Below are positions 44,346-47,951 of a DNA stretch of 47,951 nucleotides, piece by piece (the stretch's first letter is position 1; each line of letters begins with the position of its first letter). The notes under the pieces are model-generated. The model had not been told where the DNA came from. It saw only the letters and a list, made by a program, of their open reading frames with translations, and did no database searches. The stretch covers positions 1 through 47,951 of the forward strand of contig JABHOG010000104.1 in assembly GCA_018694835.1 (NCBI GenBank), given 5' to 3'. Origin of the DNA: Planctomycetota bacterium. GTDB taxonomy: Bacteria > Planctomycetota > UBA8108 > UBA1146. A program made the position numbers and the translations under genes.

Positions 44346-45133
44346 TCCGCCTCACCAATGTCCACAAGCAACTGGGAGGCCGGAAGATCCTCGATGGTCT
44401 ATCGCTGGAAGTCAAAGAGGGTGAAACCCTGGTGATTCTCGGGCGATCGGGCACCGGCAAGAGCGTGACCCTGCGCCATGTCATCGGCTTATTGACGCCG
44501 GACTCGGGACAGATCGAGGTCCTCGGAGAAGAGATCTCCCAGCACCGCCCAGAGAATCTCAGGACTGTTCGCCGCAGAATCGGATACCTCTTTCAAGATG
44601 GAGCTCTCCTCGATTGGCTCAACATCTCCGACAACATCGGACTGCCACTGAGGGAACGCAGGGAACACAGCGAGAAGGAAATCGTCGATCGCATCGAAGA
44701 AGTCCTGGTCGATGTGGAACTGGACGGACACGCCCTGAAACTCCCCTCCGAGATTTCAGGTGGGATGAGAAAACGAGCCGGACTCGCTCGAGCGCTCGTC
44801 TGTCATCCAGAAATCATGCTGCATGACGAACCCACATCCGGCCTCGATCCAATTTCTTCCAGTGTCATCAACCGACTGATCATGAAACTCAAGGGAATGG
44901 GCATCACCCAGATGGTGGTCACCCATGACATGGGTTCCGCCTTCGAAGTCGCAGATCGCATCGCACTCCTGCATCAGGGCACCGTTCGTGCATTGGGAAC
45001 ATCCGATGAAATTCGCCAATCGACAGATCCTGCTGTTCAGCAATTCATCCATGGCATCGTGGATGGTCCTCTGGCAAGAGAGATCCGGGAAGATCCCGAC
45101 TCCTCCAAAAACAATGAAAGTGAGGAATCATGA
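44342..45133 (+). CDS. mlaF: MlaF-family ABC transporter ATPase
   Basis: Energises the MlaE permease on the cytoplasmic face. 263 residues from the ATG at 44342 (ATGA overlap with mlaE). Walker A is GRSGTGKSV, the Q loop is YLFQDGALLDWLN, the signature is ISGGMRKRAGLARAL (the GGMRKR form is diagnostic of MCE-type transporters), Walker B is IMLHDEPTSGLDP and the switch His is in VVTHDMGSAF. The C-terminal tail is charged. It overlaps the MCE gene by 4 nt. Context settles its substrate as lipid rather than another solute. Confidence 0.96.
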   Translation: MIRLTNVHKQLGGRKILDGLSLEVKEGETLVILGRSGTGKSVTLRHVIGLLTPDSGQIEVLGEEISQHRPENLRTVRRRIGYLFQDGALLDWLNISDNIGLPLRERREHSEKEIVDRIEEVLVDVELDGHALKLPSEISGGMRKRAGLARALVCHPEIMLHDEPTSGLDPISSSVINRLIMKLKGMGITQMVVTHDMGSAFEVADRIALLHQGTVRALGTSDEIRQSTDPAVQQFIHGIVDGPLAREIREDPDSSKNNESEES

Positions 45134-46266
45134 CCAGAGATTTCGTCGTCGGAATCATCTTCATCCTCTCACTGGTATTTTTAGGAGCCCTGACCATCCT
45201 GGTCAGTGGCATCCCATCGGGCCCCAATGATCTCGTCCTGGATGTCGGATTCGAGGACGTGTCTGGCTTGAAACCGGGTGAATCGGTCAGGATCCGCGGC
45301 TTGCGTGCCGGCTCCGTCGAACAGATCTCACTCGATCAGACCCGGGGGCTGGCAGTGGCCAGGGTACGTCTCTGGGAACCACTGCCGCCTCGCGATGGCT
45401 ACAGTTTCAAGGTGATGGCAGCCAGTGCTCTCGGTGGATCCTATCTGAAGTACATCCCAGGTTCGGGCACCCCCGTCGATACTGAGCATCTGATCGGAAC
45501 CGCCAGCGGCGACCTGTTCGGCGAGGTGGGTTCGATGCTGGCGGAGAATCGAGTGGCCATCAAGAAGAGCCTCGATAACCTCCACCAACTGCTCGATCGA
45601 TTGAAGGCCGGTGACGGCGTCATCGGTGCACTGATCTCAGACAACACCATCCAGACCCAGATGAAGGCCCTGATCGATAATGCCCTCTCGGTCGCCAAGG
45701 ACCTGAAAGATGGCCGCGGCATCATCGGCTCTCTGTTGCACCAAGATTCGCCGCAACAACTCCAGGTCAACCAGCTGCTTTCAACACTTCTGAGTGACTA
45801 CGTGCAATTCTCGGAAGGACCTGGAATGGCACTCAAGGACGCAGAAAACCTGCGTAGGATCAATGACATCATCGCCCACATCGACACGACGACTACTGCC
45901 TTGGCGACGACCGATGGGCTGGCGGGTCGAATCATCCACGATGAGGCGTTGGTACAAAGCTGGCTGGACATCACCACCGATTTAAAAAGTGCAGCAGCAC
46001 AACTGAGTCCGACGGGTAAAGGTGCATTGAGAGTGCTGCTCCATGATGAGGAGTTGCGCGAGGGGTTAAAAACAGCCATCTCCGCCATCGCCAGTATCAG
46101 TGAAGCGATCGAGAAAGGCCCCGGTACCCTCCATAGCCTGATCAACAACCCCGAGCTCTACCTCGAAGCGCGAGAAACCCTGACCTTGCTGCGTGATTCC
46201 ACCGAGGACCTACGGGAACAGGAGCCTGTGACGGCCTTCTTCAGCATCCTGTTTGCGCCCTTCTAG
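45130..46266 (+). CDS. mlaD: MCE/MlaD-family substrate-binding protein
   Basis: 378 residues, anchored by one N-terminal membrane helix (6-26; GIIFILSLVFLGALTILVSG), with the rest periplasmic. A single MCE domain follows at about 35-125 (LDVGFEDVSGLKPGESVRIR, GLRAGSVEQIS, ALGGSYLKYIPG), which forms the lipid-binding ring. The C-terminal 240 residues are helical, with loosely repeated GDGVIGALISD / GRGIIGSLLHQD / GLAGRIIHDE / GKGALRVLLHDEE units, a tail much longer than in E. coli MlaD (183 residues total) that could build a tunnel or needle. The ATG overlaps mlaF by 4 nt. The antiporter follows after 8 nt. Confidence 0.95.
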   Translation: MTRDFVVGIIFILSLVFLGALTILVSGIPSGPNDLVLDVGFEDVSGLKPGESVRIRGLRAGSVEQISLDQTRGLAVARVRLWEPLPPRDGYSFKVMAASALGGSYLKYIPGSGTPVDTEHLIGTASGDLFGEVGSMLAENRVAIKKSLDNLHQLLDRLKAGDGVIGALISDNTIQTQMKALIDNALSVAKDLKDGRGIIGSLLHQDSPQQLQVNQLLSTLLSDYVQFSEGPGMALKDAENLRRINDIIAHIDTTTTALATTDGLAGRIIHDEALVQSWLDITTDLKSAAAQLSPTGKGALRVLLHDEELREGLKTAISAIASISEAIEKGPGTLHSLINNPELYLEARETLTLLRDSTEDLREQEPVTAFFSILFAPF

Positions 46267-46274
46267 GCGAGTGG

Positions 46275-47237
46275 ATGGACATATTGATACCGATCATCAG
46301 TGTCGTTACTGGCCTGGCCATATTGATCTTCAGCGGTGACCGGCTGATTCAGGGTGCGGTAGAAGTGGCGATGCGCTTCAAGGTATCGCCGCTCTTTATC
46401 GGCATCACAGTGGTCGCTGCGGGCACTTCACTTCCGGAACTGCTGGTTTCTTTGATCGCCCAGTACGAAGACAAATCAGGACTCAGCATCGGAAATGTGA
46501 TCGGATCGAATATCTTCAACATCGGACTGGTGTTGGGATCCGTGTTGATCTGGACTCGAAAGATTACAACCACTCCTGGTGCCACCGAAATTTTCGGGCT
46601 GCTCCTTGGAACCATCGCATTGACCATGTACCTGATATTCAACGCGGATGCCGATGGAGTCACAGTTCTCAATGCGTCGGCCGGAATCTTGCTGGTCCTC
46701 TCCTTCCTCATTCTTCTCGTCATGATGCTCAAAAGTGGCAAGAAGAATCCCGCCACCGAAGAAGTGGAGCAACTCGCCAAGGGTTCGGGCTCCCTTTCCA
46801 TCGCCATTTCTCTGCTGGTCGGAATCGTCGGCCTGTGGCTTGGAGCCAAACTGCTGGTCACTGGCGCGATCTCCCTGGCTGAACTACTTGGAATCAGCGA
46901 CACGATCATCGGACTGACCCTGGTAGCCGCCGGAACCGGAGCACCAGAGCTCTTCGCAACGATTGCGGCGATTCGAAAGGGATCTTCTGCGATGGCGATT
47001 GGAAATGTCGTCGGCTCGAACCTGTTCAATACCGTCGCCATCGTAGGAGTGGCCGCTCTGGTCCGGCCATTGGAAGTCGATCTTGGAGTGTTGAAAGGGG
47101 ACTTGATGACCAATCTCGGGCTGACTGTCATCATCTGTATCCTGGTGATCCCTGGATTGAGCTCTCGATCCAGAACTACGATTGGCACATTGATTCTACT
47201 GACTTATCTCTTTTGGTTAGGGTCCATCATCTTCTAG
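46275..47237 (+). CDS. CaCA-type Na+/Ca2+ antiporter (YrbG-like)
   Basis: 320 residues with about ten membrane helices in two inverted halves. Alpha-repeat 1 is VVAAGTSLPELLVSLIA followed by IGNVIGSNIFNIGLVLGS, and alpha-repeat 2 is LVAAGTGAPELFATIAAI followed by IGNVVGSNLFNTVAIVG, with the conserved ion-binding Glu in both. A charged cytoplasmic loop separates the halves (about 150-170). It probably exports Ca2+ against Na+ or H+. In E. coli yrbG also neighbours the mla genes, so the association is recurrent. It starts 8 nt after mlaD. Its TAG stop overlaps the TAG of the convergent gene (CTAG, 47234-47237), leaving no room for a terminator between them. Confidence 0.94.
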   Translation: MDILIPIISVVTGLAILIFSGDRLIQGAVEVAMRFKVSPLFIGITVVAAGTSLPELLVSLIAQYEDKSGLSIGNVIGSNIFNIGLVLGSVLIWTRKITTTPGATEIFGLLLGTIALTMYLIFNADADGVTVLNASAGILLVLSFLILLVMMLKSGKKNPATEEVEQLAKGSGSLSIAISLLVGIVGLWLGAKLLVTGAISLAELLGISDTIIGLTLVAAGTGAPELFATIAAIRKGSSAMAIGNVVGSNLFNTVAIVGVAALVRPLEVDLGVLKGDLMTNLGLTVIICILVIPGLSSRSRTTIGTLILLTYLFWLGSIIF

Positions 47238-47951
47238 TGCGTACCCTCCGGCTCGACATGAATCACCACATCATGAATCTCTGGCAGTTCTTCTCTGATT
47301 TTCTCCTCGACCTCATGCGCGATTCTATGCGCCTCATCCACGGTCATACTCGGATCCACATGAAGATTCATATCGACGAAGACACCGCTGCCAAATCCTC
47401 TGCTGCGGACATCATGCACGTCTCGAACTCCCTCAAAGACACGGGCAATCTCGACGATTCTTGCAGGCGCGATCGGTGCTCGATCTGCAAGCACTCCTGC
47501 CGATTGCAAAGCAATCTTGTAACCGACTCGAGCGATAAAGAGGCCGATGACCAGTGCGACGATGAGATCGACCAGAGGCCAACCGTTACGGATGGCAAAG
47601 AGTGCCACGAGAGCGCCCATGGTCCCCACCATATCGGAAAGAGTATGGTCACTATCCGCCAGTAGCACCGGGCTCTTCAGTTGTTGGCCCTGATTTCTCT
47701 GCCAACGATAAACTACAGCGTTGACCACGATCGTTGCCAGCAGGATCACATATCCGATCGGATGCGGATCCAGATTCCCCGATTCACTCCAGCGCCCCAA
47801 CGAATCGCTGACGATGTGCCAGGCGGCCAGGAACAGCAGCAATGAAATCGCCATGGCGGAGAGGATTTCAAACTTCTGATGGCCGTAAGGATGGTCTTCA
47901 TCGGGAGGCTGTGATGCCATTCGGATCCCGATGAGAGCGATGATGTTGGAA
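47234..47951 (-). CDS. cation diffusion facilitator (CDF) transporter, 5' end beyond the window
   Basis: Metal2+/H+ antiporter of the Zn/Fe/Mn/Co CDF family, truncated by the window edge. The open frame continues to 47951 and includes SNIIALIGIRMASQPPD without a start, followed by the family motif DHPYGHQKFE. The second metal-site helix has LLADSDHTLSDMVGTMG (the HxxxD type). After the last membrane helix (LIVALVIGLFIARVGYKIAL) comes the cytoplasmic dimerisation domain (VRDVHDVRSRGFGSGVFVD), with the usual HVDPSMTVDEAHRIAHEVEE and HVVIHVEP-like ending. TM1 and the N-terminus lie beyond the edge. A Met at 47920 should not be taken as the start. Its stop overlaps that of the antiporter gene. 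Confidence 0.92.
   Translation of the reverse strand, partial: SNIIALIGIRMASQPPDEDHPYGHQKFEILSAMAISLLLFLAAWHIVSDSLGRWSESGNLDPHPIGYVILLATIVVNAVVYRWQRNQGQQLKSPVLLADSDHTLSDMVGTMGALVALFAIRNGWPLVDLIVALVIGLFIARVGYKIALQSAGVLADRAPIAPARIVEIARVFEGVRDVHDVRSRGFGSGVFVDMNLHVDPSMTVDEAHRIAHEVEEKIREELPEIHDVVIHVEPEGTH

Overview
The window is about 48 kb of densely coded chromosome from a Gram-negative-type (diderm) bacterium. GC is moderate, roughly the mid-50s percent by eye. Several traits point to Planctomycetota or a close PVC-type lineage: a long RpoD with an acidic N-terminal extension, a 1628-residue exported protein with PQQ-type repeats and a CBM9-like end, a TatC with a very large periplasmic insertion, a run of pseudopilins, and small membrane-anchored proteins of unknown family. 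This placement is inference; no rRNA or other phylogenetic marker was available for alignment. I see no tRNA, rRNA, insertion sequence, prophage or CRISPR array.

Layout. (1) 42-19602 is read entirely on the minus strand. In transcription order it holds a coiled-coil/BRCT membrane protein, tatC-cinA-mnmD and an SH3/HEAT-like exported protein, a 0.6 kb gap, dnaA-recG, two small membrane proteins (one with a helix-turn-helix), an OmpA-type lipoprotein, rsmA(ksgA), a possible 21-codon ORF, dnaG-rpoD, a zinc-ribbon coiled-coil protein and an unknown anchored protein. (2) 20053-25048, plus strand: polA-coaE-rho, closed by a 36-bp perfect palindrome that works as a terminator for both sides. (3) 25268-31372, minus strand: accB-accC, then five type II secretion/type IV pilus-like pseudopilin genes with overlapping ends. 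(4) 31574-47237, plus strand: an RluD-type pseudouridine synthase, etfB-etfA, an FHA-GAF histidine kinase with its response regulator, the giant PQQ/CBM9 protein, a lipoprotein made of aromatic repeats, mlaE-mlaF-mlaD and a Na+/Ca2+ antiporter. (5) A cation-diffusion facilitator gene on the minus strand runs off the right edge.

How the genes work together. The left half is core replication, transcription and translation machinery (dnaA, recG, dnaG, rpoD, rsmA, polA, rho) mixed with envelope proteins. The right end looks like one envelope module: a two-component pair, exported giant and lipoprotein, an MCE lipid transporter and an ion antiporter, with start/stop overlaps suggesting co-expression.

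Most interesting signals. The rsmA start codon sits in the 4-nt loop of a perfect 19-bp hairpin whose 5' arm carries the ribosome-binding site. A second perfect 10-bp hairpin lies between a stop codon and the next gene's start (8991-9018). GATC is about fourfold over-represented by hand count. DnaA has a changed DNA-recognition signature, and no canonical DnaA box is seen upstream of it. Other points are the TatC insertion, a BRCT domain on a membrane-anchored coiled-coil protein, and a lipoprotein of roughly ten LWPL/FPFY-type repeats ending in phenylalanine beside an mlaEFD operon without mlaB or mlaC.
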